Source of the DNA: Haloarchaeobius sp. HME9146
GTDB taxonomy: Archaea > Halobacteriota > Halobacteria > Halobacteriales > Natrialbaceae
DNA length: 64,000 nucleotides
Assembly: GCF_025399835.1 (NCBI RefSeq)
Contig: NZ_JAODVR010000001.1
Location: 1,240,001 to 1,304,000, forward strand
Direction of reading: 5' to 3'
Of the stretch, positions 33,825 through 42,208 are shown piece after piece. A program made the position numbers and the translations under genes. The notes beneath the pieces were generated by a model. It made no database searches. It had not been told where the DNA came from and saw only the letters and a program-made list of their open reading frames with translations. Numbering within the stretch: the first letter of the stretch is position 1; each line of letters begins with the position of its first letter.

Positions 33825-35448
33825 CATCGTCACCGCGTTCCTGTCCACTATCGGGAGCCGACTCGTCGGCCTCCTCGTGACCGCCGCAGTGACACCGCTA
33901 CTCATCCACTTCCTCGGCGTCGGCACCTACGGCGAGTACGCGACCATCATGTCCGTGTTCGCCCTGCTCACCATCTTCATGAGCTCGGGGACGAACAGCG
34001 GCGTGAAGAAGTACATCGCCGAGGAACGCTCGATGCATCGCTGGAAGGACCACGTCTTCGGCTACTACTTCCGACTCGCGACGCTGCTGGCGGTGCTCGC
34101 CGCCATCGGGTTCGCGGTCGCCTCCTACACCGGCATCGTCGCGATGGTCTGGGGCGAGACGTTCGAGCCGTACTTCTACCTCCTCGGCGCGATGGCGCTG
34201 GCGGTCCAGTACCGGGAGTACATCCGGCGGACGCTGATGGGGCTCAAGCTCGAACACGTCTCCGAGCCGTTGACGGTCCTCTACCGGGTCGTGTTCGGCA
34301 TCGTCGGCGTGACGCTCGCCGCGCTGGAGTTCGGGGTCCCCGGCCTCATCGTCGCCCAGATACTCGCCAGCCTCGTGGCGGTCGGTGTCGGGCTGGCCGT
34401 GGTGCGGAGTCGGCTGTCGCTCGACACCATCGTGGACACGACGCCCTCGCAGTTCCCCAGCTCGGACCTGTTCAACTTCAACCACCTCACCATCGCGTAC
34501 GTCTTCTTGCTCACCTCGCTGTACCACATCGACGTGCTGATGCTGGGGTCGTTCAAGAACAGCGAGCTGGTCGGCTACTACAAGGCGGCGCTCGTGCTGG
34601 TGCAGTTCCTCTGGATACTCCCCCGGTCGGTCCAGGGCGTGATGATACAGTCCACCTCCGACCTGTGGGAGCAGGGCAAGACCGACCGCATCACCGACCT
34701 CGCCTCGCGGACCACCCGGTACGTCCTGCTGTTGACCCTGTTGCTGGCCCTCGGGATGGCCGCACTGGCCTCCTCGTTCGTCCCGCTGTACCTCGGCGAG
34801 GAGATGACGCCCGCGGTCACCCCGCTCCTGTTGCTGTTGCCCGGGACCGTCGCGTTCGCGGTCGCCCGGCCGCTACTGGCGATCAGTCACGCGAAGGGCG
34901 ACGTGAAGGCGCTCATCGCGGCGACCTGGGCGTCCGCGACGCTGAACTTCGCGCTGAACCTGAACCTCATCCCGGCGTACGGGATGGTCGGCGCGGCCGT
35001 CGCCACGACCATCGGCTACGGCTCGCTGCCGCTGTTCAACGCGGTCGCCGCCCGCGAACTCGGCTACGACCCGCTCGAGGACCTTCGACTGCTTCGGGTC
35101 GGCCTGACCGCGGGCATCGCAGCGGTACCCATCTACTTCCTCCCGGGGCTGATTCCCAACGACATTCTGGCTCTCGTGGTCGTCCCCGTCGTCGGGTTCG
35201 TCGTCTACGCCGTGGCCGCGGTGGTGACCGGGGCGGTCGATATCGACGAGGTGCTCGACTTCCTCTCGTCGCTGCCGGGGCCCATCGGTGAGGCGGCGGG
35301 CAACCTCGCGGGCCGGCTGAACGCGAACTCACCGATCAAGCAGAAGGCTCCGGACGTGAGCGACCGGATCGAGCAGATACTCGTCCTCGCGGGTATCGCA
35401 CTCATCGCGTCCGCGGCGGCGGTGCTCTCCGGTGCTGCAGGGGTCTGA
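33814..35448 (+). CDS. Wzx-type polysaccharide flippase (MOP superfamily)
   Basis: 544 residues with about 14 membrane helices. The N-terminal MSRNIVTAFLSTIGSRLVGLLVTAAVTPLLIHFLGVGTYGEYATIM is typical of polysaccharide-biosynthesis/oligosaccharide flippases. Helices continue to ~490, and a soluble tail with a final hydrophobic segment closes the protein. It would move lipid-linked repeat units across the membrane. It lies 92 nt after glmU on the same strand, probably in one transcript. Confidence 0.88.
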   Translation: MSRNIVTAFLSTIGSRLVGLLVTAAVTPLLIHFLGVGTYGEYATIMSVFALLTIFMSSGTNSGVKKYIAEERSMHRWKDHVFGYYFRLATLLAVLAAIGFAVASYTGIVAMVWGETFEPYFYLLGAMALAVQYREYIRRTLMGLKLEHVSEPLTVLYRVVFGIVGVTLAALEFGVPGLIVAQILASLVAVGVGLAVVRSRLSLDTIVDTTPSQFPSSDLFNFNHLTIAYVFLLTSLYHIDVLMLGSFKNSELVGYYKAALVLVQFLWILPRSVQGVMIQSTSDLWEQGKTDRITDLASRTTRYVLLLTLLLALGMAALASSFVPLYLGEEMTPAVTPLLLLLPGTVAFAVARPLLAISHAKGDVKALIAATWASATLNFALNLNLIPAYGMVGAAVATTIGYGSLPLFNAVAARELGYDPLEDLRLLRVGLTAGIAAVPIYFLPGLIPNDILALVVVPVVGFVVYAVAAVVTGAVDIDEVLDFLSSLPGPIGEAAGNLAGRLNANSPIKQKAPDVSDRIEQILVLAGIALIASAAAVLSGAAGV

Positions 35449-35465
35449 ACGACGCGGGAAAACGG

Positions 35466-36815
35466 TCAGCTCGTCACGCGCTCGATGAGCGCAGAAAGGG
35501 TCTCCTGGACCGGCGACCGCCGGTCGTATATCGGCTCGTCCTCCGTCTCCTCGAGCAGTTGCGGGACGTGCTCGCGGACAGACTCGGTTCGGTGGTCTTC
35601 GCGCTTGTCCGTCTCGACCTCGATCGCCGTCTGCATCAGTGACCGGTGGGACCGGTTGCGCAGGAGGTTCAACAGCGCGAGCATCTGCGACTCGCGTTCG
35701 TCGGGCTCCCAGATGCCGTCGGCGCTGAAGTGCTGCTCCGGTCGACGGATCTGCGAGACGAGGTCGCCGGCCAGGGCCGTCCGCAGCCAGCGGGTGTAGC
35801 GCTGGCGGAAGACCGCCACGCAGACCTCCTGCCAGTGCGCACGAAGCGTCTCCCGGTCCGCGGTCAGGTCGGCGACGTGGTTCAGGTACGCGAGCCGGTC
35901 GTCCGGGTCGACGCGTGTCCCTGCCTGGTCGACCGTCTCGTCGACCGTCTCCGTGGGGATGAGGTCGATACCGACGGGTTCGTCGCCGGCGAACTCGACC
36001 TCGATGGCGAGCCCCCACTGGGTCTTCGGGCGCTCGGGCATCGGGAACAGGAAGTTACCGAGGCTGTAGAATATCGGCACGTCGTCGTACACCTCCCAGC
36101 CCTGGGGCACGTGTGGATGGTGACCGACGACCAGGTCCGCGCCGGCGTCGACGAACTCGCGGAGGCGCTCCTGCCGGTGCAGCGGCGGGAGTGGCACGTA
36201 CTCCACGCCACCGTGGGCCGCGACGATGGTCACGTCGGCTTCGGCGGCAGCGACACGGTCGAGTGCCCCGTCGTCGCCGAGCCAGGCGGTGCCGGGCTCG
36301 TCGGCGTCGGCGATACCGAACTCGCGCTCGCAGAGACTGAACACGGCGACCGAGGTCCCGTCGACGTCGAACCGGGCAGGCATCATCGCCGCCGACTCGC
36401 TCTCGCCAGCGCCACAGGTCTCCAGCCCGACCCTGTCACACGTGTCCATCGTGGCCCGGAGCCCGTCCTCGCCGTAGTCCATCAGGTGGTTGTTCGCCAG
36501 CGTCGCCACGTCGAAGCCAGCCGCCCGGAGCACGTCCGGGACGTCCGGATCGACAGTCAGGGTCGGGCCCGACTTCGAGAGCGGTTCGCCGGCACCGGCG
36601 ACCGGTGCTTCGAGGTTGACCATCGAGAGGTCGGCAGCACGGATCTGGGAACTGAGCGGCTGGGCGACGGGTGCGTCCCTCGCCGACCGGTCGCGGTACT
36701 TCACGTCGCCGGCGGCAAAGAGCGACCACGTCTCCGCCGCCGATGCCTCTGCGAGCTCGATACGGTCCCGCGGCGGCGACTCGTCGGTAGCGTCTCGCCA
36801 GTCCCGAGTCTTCAT
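35466..36815 (-). CDS. CapA-family metallophosphatase-fold protein
   Basis: 449 residues. The CapA/poly-gamma-glutamate-synthesis fold is visible from ~30 to 300: FAAGDVKYRD, SMVNLEAPV, ATLANNHLMDYGEDGL, VTIVAAHGGVEY, DLVVGHHPHVPQGWEVYDD and IFYSLGNFLFPMP. The conserved D, E, NNH, H and HxH residues are those of the calcineurin-like metal site. A ~140-residue helical C-terminal extension is unusual. No signal peptide or membrane helix is seen, unlike many CapA proteins, so it may act in the cytoplasm. Its role in polymer synthesis or release is inferred. Confidence 0.85.
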   Translation of the reverse strand: MKTRDWRDATDESPPRDRIELAEASAAETWSLFAAGDVKYRDRSARDAPVAQPLSSQIRAADLSMVNLEAPVAGAGEPLSKSGPTLTVDPDVPDVLRAAGFDVATLANNHLMDYGEDGLRATMDTCDRVGLETCGAGESESAAMMPARFDVDGTSVAVFSLCEREFGIADADEPGTAWLGDDGALDRVAAAEADVTIVAAHGGVEYVPLPPLHRQERLREFVDAGADLVVGHHPHVPQGWEVYDDVPIFYSLGNFLFPMPERPKTQWGLAIEVEFAGDEPVGIDLIPTETVDETVDQAGTRVDPDDRLAYLNHVADLTADRETLRAHWQEVCVAVFRQRYTRWLRTALAGDLVSQIRRPEQHFSADGIWEPDERESQMLALLNLLRNRSHRSLMQTAIEVETDKREDHRTESVREHVPQLLEETEDEPIYDRRSPVQETLSALIERVTS

Positions 36816-36863
36816 GCTAGAACGGTGTGTTTCGGGCGAAAAAACACCCGACGACCGTCCCGG

Positions 36864-36883
36864 TCCTTAGCGTGTCGATAACA
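36864..36883 (+). promoter_or_regulatory. Surface-locus promoter element upstream of Thr-rich stalk gene
   Basis: TCCTTAGCGTGTCGATAACA shares the last nine bases, TCGATAACA, with the glmU copy. A GTG lies 37 nt further on. Confidence 0.55.
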
Positions 36884-36919
36884 ATGTTCCGGGCGTACGG
36901 AGGCTGAGTCGAGACATCT

Positions 36920-37018
36920 GTGTGCCGACATAGTCCGCCCAGACGAGACGTACCGCCCACGACCACGCCACGGATCCACGGGCCGCGACCGCCCGGTTGC
37001 GGAGGTGTGTACGGATGA
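36920..37018 (+). CDS. Possible 32-codon leader ORF before Thr-rich protein
   Basis: GTG 36920 opens a frame that ends in a TGA overlapping ATG 37015 (ATGA). The product is Pro/Arg-rich (RHSPPRRDVPPTTTPR) and not typical of a halophile protein. It is supported only by position after the promoter element and by the coupled stop/start. Confidence 0.25.
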   Translation: MCRHSPPRRDVPPTTTPRIHGPRPPGCGGVYG

Positions 37019-37719
37019 CATCGTCCCAGCGCAGCCTCGCCCTCCTCGGTATCCTGTTCCTCTTCGTCGGCGTCGCCGTCGCGGCCGTCCCGTCCGGCCC
37101 GCTCGGGGTCATGGACGGCGATAGCGGCGCAGGGACCGACGCGCCGACCAGCCAGCCAGAGACGAGTTCGGAGTCGACTGCGACGAGCACGCAGACGGCG
37201 ACGGCTGGCGAGACGGACTCTGAGACCGCGACGCAGTCCTCGACGCAGACGACCACCTCGGAGGGGACGACCACGACCACGTCGGAATCGACGGCGACAC
37301 GGACGACCACGACTACGTCAGAGCCGACGACGACGCAGACGACTACGACCACGTCAGAGCCGACGACGACGCAGACGACTACGACCACGTCAGAGCCGAC
37401 GACGACGCAGACGACCACGACCACGTCGGAGCCGACGGCGACGCAGACAACTACCACCACGTCGGAACCGACGACGACGACGCAGACGACCACGTCGGAA
37501 CCGACGACGACGCAGACGACTACGTCGACCTCAACCTCCACGTCGACATCGACGTCGACCACCACGCCCACATCGACCACCACGCAGACGACTACGACCA
37601 CCTCGACATCCACGTCGACGTCGACTTCAACGTCGACCACGACCGCCACCTCGACCACCACGACGGACGATTCGACGTCGCTCGTCTCGACGGTAATCGA
37701 CGTCGGCTGGTTCTTCTGA
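37015..37719 (+). CDS. Secreted Thr-rich mucin-like stalk protein
   Basis: 234 residues. A hydrophobic N-terminus (SLALLGILFLFVGVAVAAV) acts as signal peptide or anchor. Nearly the whole mature chain is Thr/Ser with repeats of TTTTTSEPTTTQ (12 residues), passing into Thr-Ser alternation and closing with SLVSTVIDVGWFF. Such chains are typical targets of O-glycosylation and form extended stalks. The hydrophobic last ten residues could be a short anchor or protein contact. The repetitive DNA makes length variation likely. Confidence 0.75.
   Translation: MTSSQRSLALLGILFLFVGVAVAAVPSGPLGVMDGDSGAGTDAPTSQPETSSESTATSTQTATAGETDSETATQSSTQTTTSEGTTTTTSESTATRTTTTTSEPTTTQTTTTTSEPTTTQTTTTTSEPTTTQTTTTTSEPTATQTTTTTSEPTTTTQTTTSEPTTTQTTTSTSTSTSTSTSTTTPTSTTTQTTTTTSTSTSTSTSTSTTTATSTTTTDDSTSLVSTVIDVGWFF
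37300..37525 (+). repeat. 36-bp coding tandem repeats
   Basis: About five copies of a 36-bp unit encode TTTTTSEPTTTQ within the Thr-rich gene, with small silent and size differences. They then give way to a Thr/Ser-codon microsatellite up to ~37660. The array is likely to expand and contract by slippage. Confidence 0.8.
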
Positions 37720-38223
37720 CACGCTGCTGCCTTTCTCCGTCGCCGTCGAATCCCCGTAGCGCGAACATGAGCCTGCGACACGTCTCGAGATGCGTGCAGT
37801 GCAACGCTTCTCGGTCTTCCGGACGGTAGTTTAGGCGATTCCACCGTGACGGTGAGGACCGAGAGCGGGCGGGTGGTCGTCGACGAATCGCGGCGCGTCA
37901 GCCTGGGGGAGCGCTGGGTGGCGACGACGCTCCCAGAATCGGCACACGGTGACCAGTAGGACGAACTCACGGGTACGCCGGCAGAAGATGGCCAACTGGG
38001 TACGACGCTCGACACGACTCCACAGCACGACGGTAGCTACAGCTCTGGAGCAACGGTGTCCCGGTTCGGGACTGGGGGAACCGACCTCTACGTCTGTGGT
38101 TGGACCGTGGCCTGTCACGAGCAGACGGAGGATTGCGGGACCGGTGAACGAGGGTGCGAGAACAGAACGCCGCCAGGATGGGTGCGGTAGCTTCGCGAGC
38201 GGACTCTCAGTGACGCCTGCCAG
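37720..38223. other. 504-nt region without a supported intact gene; possible gene remnant
   Basis: Plus-strand frame 37771-37959 is open without a good start. It reads like the tail of a beta-rich protein (LPDGSLGDSTVTVRTESGR, then RRVSLGERWVATTLPESAHG) before a TAG. The rest contains several stops in all frames and no RNA-like pairing that I can see. I read it as a degraded gene end, with low certainty. Confidence 0.35.
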
Positions 38224-39852
38224 TCACTCCAGGTAGCCGAGGTCGCTCAGGCGGTTCTCGACCGCCGCCTCGGGCGAGTCCCGGTCGTCCTGCGTCTCTG
38301 CGGAGCGGTACGCACGCCCGCCGACGTCCTCGACGACCGGCAACACGTCGCCGTCCATGCGTTCGTTGTACGGGACGCCGAGCGCCGACAGGATGGTCGG
38401 CGCGACGTCGAACAGGTGGGCGGCAGAGAGGTCGGCATCGGCGTCGATGCCCTCGCCCCAGGCGGTGACGATGCCGTCGAGTTTGTGGTTGAACGTCTCC
38501 GTCGGGTCGGCGAAGTACTCGCCGCGGACCTGGTCCGAGAGGAAGTAGTCGAAGTTCCGCGGGATGGTGACGATGTCGACGGCGTCCTCGGTGTACTCGC
38601 CGTCGAAGTACTGCTCCCGTGGCGCGACCTCGTCGAAGACGGGGTTGCCGTCGGGGTCGGTCACCGACCGGAGCGACTCGATGACCTCGGCGCGCACGTC
38701 GTCGTATTCGTCTGGGGGCACGATGCCCTCCGGCTCGCGCCCCTCGACGTTGAGGCGGACGCCGAGTTCGGTTCGCGAGCGAAGGTACGCGACGGAGTTG
38801 GGGAAGTCGACCTGCTTGTTCCCCGTCCGGGCCACGTCCTCGGGAGCGTATCGCATCGCGACCTCGTCGAGGTTGACCGTCTCGAGCGCCTGCCGGATGC
38901 GGCTCGCGGTGAGACCCATCTTGGCCGCGCCGGAGGCCATCTTCTCGATGAGGCCGGGCTCCCAGGAGTCGACGTCCTTGCCCTCTCGGAGCTCGTTCCG
39001 GATGGGGTTCCACGACGGCATGCCCTTGCCACCGTTCGTGACCTCGACGAAGCCCTCGTCGTCGAGGTAGTCGTTGACGCGGAACTCGTAGCCCTCGTAC
39101 TTGCCCATACCGTGGTCGCTCGCCACGAACACGGTGTCCGGGTCGTGTTCTTCGATGATCTTCCGGACCTGCCTGTCCGTCTCGTCGTACACCGTCCGGA
39201 TCTTCTCCCAGTCGCCTCCGAACTCGTGGAACACGGTGTCGGTCTTCTGGAACTGGACGAAGCCGAAGTCGGGCTCGTGCTCGTCGGCGAGATAACGGAA
39301 CGCCTCGCCGCGCATCCGGACCAGACTGCGGTACTCCTCCATCTTCTCGGCCTCCGTGTAGTCGGTGTCGCCGCGAGAGTAGTTGGGATACACGCGGTAC
39401 TCACCGAGCTCGTCGCGGACCTCCTCGAGGGTCCCCCGGGGGTGGCAGGTCGGGTCCTCCGGCCCGATGAAGCCGGGCACGATGGCACCGTCGATATCGG
39501 CCGGCGGGTGCGTGACCGGCGCGTTCACCACGACGCTGCTCATGCCGTGCTCGTCGAGGATCTCCCAGAGGGTGAGCTCGTCGACGTGGTCGGCACTACT
39601 GACGTGCCAGTCGTAGCCGTCGTAGGAGACGAAGCCGAAGACCCCGTGCTTCCCGGGGTTGACGCCGGAGTACATCGAGGGCCAGGCGCTGGGGGTCCAC
39701 GGCGGAATCTGGGACTCGAGGGGGCCCACCGCACCGTCCTCGTTCAATCGCTCCAGCGTCGGAATCGTGTCCGTCTCCGCGAGCCGGTCGAACACCGGGA
39801 GACAGCCCGCGTCGATACCGATCAGCAGAACGTCGAGGCCATCATCGCTCAT
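38224..39852 (-). CDS. Alkaline-phosphatase-superfamily phosphodiesterase/sulfatase-like protein
   Basis: 542 residues. The metal site begins at VLLIGIDAG. The nucleophile region is PPWTPSAWPSMYSGVNPGKHGVFGF. FVQFQKTDTVFHEF and VFVASDHGMG give the second set of metal-binding Asp/His residues. This is the type I phosphodiesterase/nucleotide pyrophosphatase pattern common in haloarchaeal surface-glycan loci. No signal peptide is present. The substrate could be a nucleotide sugar or a phosphate-linked glycan. A possible leader ORF overlaps its start. Confidence 0.87.
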   Translation of the reverse strand: MSDDGLDVLLIGIDAGCLPVFDRLAETDTIPTLERLNEDGAVGPLESQIPPWTPSAWPSMYSGVNPGKHGVFGFVSYDGYDWHVSSADHVDELTLWEILDEHGMSSVVVNAPVTHPPADIDGAIVPGFIGPEDPTCHPRGTLEEVRDELGEYRVYPNYSRGDTDYTEAEKMEEYRSLVRMRGEAFRYLADEHEPDFGFVQFQKTDTVFHEFGGDWEKIRTVYDETDRQVRKIIEEHDPDTVFVASDHGMGKYEGYEFRVNDYLDDEGFVEVTNGGKGMPSWNPIRNELREGKDVDSWEPGLIEKMASGAAKMGLTASRIRQALETVNLDEVAMRYAPEDVARTGNKQVDFPNSVAYLRSRTELGVRLNVEGREPEGIVPPDEYDDVRAEVIESLRSVTDPDGNPVFDEVAPREQYFDGEYTEDAVDIVTIPRNFDYFLSDQVRGEYFADPTETFNHKLDGIVTAWGEGIDADADLSAAHLFDVAPTILSALGVPYNERMDGDVLPVVEDVGGRAYRSAETQDDRDSPEAAVENRLSDLGYLE

Positions 39853-39937
39853 CGCTGCCCTCCGCGGTTCCTGTCATCGGTTCGCCGACTACTCGTGCGC
39901 CGTCGTCTCTTCGTGTCGGTACTCGTCGTCGGTTCAT
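39842..39937 (-). CDS. Possible 31-codon leader ORF of the phosphodiesterase gene
   Basis: ATG 39937 lies 27 nt after a promoter element, where a leaderless start is expected. The ORF ends with TGA at 39842, overlapping the phosphodiesterase start by 11 nt. The product is mixed charged (MNRRRVPTRRDDGARVVGEP). It is the first start codon on the predicted mRNA, so ribosomes would meet it first. Confidence 0.4.
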   Translation of the reverse strand: MNRRRVPTRRDDGARVVGEPMTGTAEGSDER

Positions 39938-39963
39938 GTGGGTGCCTTCGGGAGAAATCCATT

Positions 39964-39983
39964 TTATTATCGGATACGTAAGC
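39964..39983 (-). promoter_or_regulatory. Surface-locus promoter element before phosphodiesterase gene
   Basis: GCTTACGTATCCGATAATAA on the minus strand, ending 27 nt before ATG 39937 of the leader ORF and 112 nt before the enzyme start. Confidence 0.6.
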
Positions 39984-40137
39984 GACCGTCCCGGTATCGA
40001 TACAATCGGCCTAAGCGCCGAAATCGGCGGAACTGGTGGGGTCTTGCCGGAACGACCATCATCGACCATCGGTGGGTAGTCGCCCCGTGCCCTGGGGGGC
40101 GTCGAAACCGGCGACCGGCCGAGCCCGTCCGGGTCGA

Positions 40138-41958
40138 TTACTCGACGGTGACGCTCTTCGCGAGGTTGCGCGGCTTGTCGATGGGGCGGCTCAGGTCCTC
40201 GGCCGCGTAGTACGAGAGGAGCTGGAGCTGGACGTTGGCGAGCAGCCCGATCCACTCCGGCTCCGAGGACGGCACCTGCAGGTGCGCGTCGGCGAACTCC
40301 AGGGACGGGTGGTCCGCCGGTGCGACCGAGACGATGGGTGCGCCGCGGGTCTGGGCCTCCTTCGCGTTGTTGAGCGTCTTGCGGTCCTGTTCCTCGTCGC
40401 CGGTGAACACCGCGAAGACGGGCGTCCGGTCGGTGATGAGTGCGAGTGGCCCGTGTTTCAGTTCGCCCGCCGCGAACCCCTCCGCGTGCTCGTAGGTGAT
40501 CTCCTTGAACTTCAACGCGCCCTCCATCGCGACCGCGTTCGCGATACTGCGCCCGATGAAGAAGTACGCGTTGTGGTCGCTGTAGCGCTTGGCCAGCCGC
40601 TTGGCGGCCGAGAAGTCGAGCACCTGCTCGATGTGCTTGGGGAGGTCCTGCAGCGACGCGAGGAACTCGTCCATGTTGTCGCGGGGGGACGCCTCAGGAA
40701 CGTCCTCGAGGATACGCTGACTCAGCAGGGCGAGCGAGACGACCTGCGAGGAGAAGGTCTTCGTCGCCGCGACGCCGATCTCGGGGCCGGCTCGAATGAA
40801 CATCGTCTCGTCGGACTCGCGGGCCGCCGTCGAGCCGACGACGTTCGTCACGGTGAGGACGGACGCGCCCTTCTCCTGTGCCTGGCGGAGCGCGCTGAGG
40901 GTGTCGGCCGTCTCACCGCTCTGTGTGACCGCGATGACGAGCGTGTCCTCGTCGACGATGTCCGTCTGGAGCCCGTACTCGCTGGCGCGATAGGCGTTGG
41001 CCGTGATGCCACCGTTGCTCAGCATCGTGGCACCGTACATCGCCGCGTGGTAGGAGGTCCCGCAGGCGACGAAGTGGACGTCGCCGATGTCGGTGAACGT
41101 CCCCGGCGGGAAGTCCTCGAGGACGACCTCTTCGCTCTCGGGGTCGGCCCGGCCCTGGATGGTGTTCGACAGGGCCGTCGGCTGGTGGTTGATCTCCTTG
41201 AGCATGTAGTGGTCGTAGACGCCCTTTCCGGTCTCGCTGGGGTCCCAGTCGACGGTCTGGACCTCGCGGGTGACGGGCGAGCCGCCGACGTCCGTCAGCG
41301 ACAGGTCGCCGTCCTCGACGACGACGACGTCGCCGTCTTCGAGGTACATCACGTCGTCCGTGTAGTCAAGGAACGCCGGGACGTCGCTCGCGAGGTAGTA
41401 GGCGTCGTCGTCGACGCCGACGACCAGCGGCGACCCCTGCCGGGCCGCGAAGATGGAATCGTGCCCGTCGAAGATGGCGGCGATGGCGTAGCTTCCCTCG
41501 AGCTGCTGGACGCTCTTCCGGAACGCGACCTCGGGGTCGTCGGTCTTCTCGAGGTGCTCGTCGACGAGGTGGGGGATGACCTCGGTGTCGGTGTCGCTCG
41601 TGAACTCGTGGCCCCTGGCTTCGAGGTCGGCGCGAAGTTCGCTGTAGTTCTCGATGATGCCGTTGTGGACCACCGCGACGTTCTCATCCGCGGGGGTATG
41701 CGGATGTGCGTTCTCGTCGGTCGGCGGCCCATGCGTGCTCCAGCGGGTGTGTCCGATACCCATGTCTGCGCGCTTCTGCAGCGGGACCTCCTCTTTCAGC
41801 TCGGAGACGCGACCCGAGCGCTTGTGGACCTCCACACCGGACCCGTTCTGGATGGCGACGCCGGCCGAGTCGTAGCCGCGGTATTCGAGGTTCTCGAGGC
41901 CGGTGATGAGTCGGTCCACGGACCGACTGGCACCGACACACGCGATGATGCCACACAT
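40138..41958 (-). CDS. glmS: Glutamine-fructose-6-phosphate aminotransferase (isomerising)
   Basis: 606 residues from ATG 41958, giving the N-terminal MCGII with catalytic Cys2. The glutaminase domain (~1-235) includes GHTRWSTHG and VVHNGIIENY. Two SIS isomerase domains follow (VACGTSYHAAMYGATML, VTQSGETADTLSALR; FFIGRSIANAVAMEGALKFKE, HAEGFAAGELKHGPLAL), and the closing PRNLAKSVTVE matches the family. It makes glucosamine-6-P from fructose-6-P and glutamine, feeding GlmM and GlmU. A 44-codon ORF ends in TGATG across its start. The frame stays open far upstream, but Cys2 fixes the start. Confidence 0.95.
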   Translation of the reverse strand: MCGIIACVGASRSVDRLITGLENLEYRGYDSAGVAIQNGSGVEVHKRSGRVSELKEEVPLQKRADMGIGHTRWSTHGPPTDENAHPHTPADENVAVVHNGIIENYSELRADLEARGHEFTSDTDTEVIPHLVDEHLEKTDDPEVAFRKSVQQLEGSYAIAAIFDGHDSIFAARQGSPLVVGVDDDAYYLASDVPAFLDYTDDVMYLEDGDVVVVEDGDLSLTDVGGSPVTREVQTVDWDPSETGKGVYDHYMLKEINHQPTALSNTIQGRADPESEEVVLEDFPPGTFTDIGDVHFVACGTSYHAAMYGATMLSNGGITANAYRASEYGLQTDIVDEDTLVIAVTQSGETADTLSALRQAQEKGASVLTVTNVVGSTAARESDETMFIRAGPEIGVAATKTFSSQVVSLALLSQRILEDVPEASPRDNMDEFLASLQDLPKHIEQVLDFSAAKRLAKRYSDHNAYFFIGRSIANAVAMEGALKFKEITYEHAEGFAAGELKHGPLALITDRTPVFAVFTGDEEQDRKTLNNAKEAQTRGAPIVSVAPADHPSLEFADAHLQVPSSEPEWIGLLANVQLQLLSYYAAEDLSRPIDKPRNLAKSVTVE

Positions 41959-42092
41959 CAGTGGCTCACCTCGGTCGGGTCGTCGACCAGTACGGGCTGG
42001 TACACCCGGCGGCTCCAGAGCGGTTCGGAACGGTTCGCGTCGGCCTCGCTGACGGTGCGAGTGGTCGGTTCGGTGTCTGTATTTTCGATCAT
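41958..42092 (-). CDS. 44-residue protein translationally coupled to glmS
   Basis: ATG 42092 opens a 44-codon ORF whose TGA shares its last base with the glmS ATG (TGATG). The product is acidic (IENTDTEPTTRTVSEADANR ... VLVDDPTEVSH), the composition expected of a haloarchaeal protein. It lies on the glmS mRNA between the promoter element (42166-42185) and glmS. It may be a regulatory leader or simply couple translation. No family is recognised. Confidence 0.5.
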   Translation of the reverse strand: MIENTDTEPTTRTVSEADANRSEPLWSRRVYQPVLVDDPTEVSH

Positions 42093-42165
42093 GGTTCGAG
42101 TGGTTTCCCGCCAGAGCCACGATAGGGTCGCGGGGACGATTCCAGCCTACACAACCCCGGAGGTT

Positions 42166-42185
42166 TACTATAGACCGGTTAAGCG
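42166..42185 (-). promoter_or_regulatory. Surface-locus promoter element before the glmS transcript (proximal copy)
   Basis: CGCTTAACCGGTCTATAGTA on the minus strand, 74 nt before ATG 42092 and 208 nt before glmS. This is the one clear case of a longer untranslated leader. Confidence 0.6.
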
Positions 42186-42188
42186 AGT

Positions 42189-42208
42189 TGTTAGTACGGC
42201 GGTAAGCG
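42189..42208 (-). promoter_or_regulatory. Surface-locus element, distal tandem copy
   Basis: CGCTTACCGCCGTACTAACA on the minus strand. It sits exactly 23 bp upstream of the proximal copy in the same orientation. Confidence 0.4.

Noticed and set aside
36867-38015. 382-codon minus-strand frame rich in Val-Asp repeats
   Set aside because: It is the reverse reading of the Thr codons of the stalk gene; the alternating VVVDVEVDV pattern is an artefact of ACG/GAC repeats.
38416-39981. 521-codon plus-strand frame opposite the phosphodiesterase gene
   Set aside because: Antisense shadow; the sense strand carries the full metal-site motifs.
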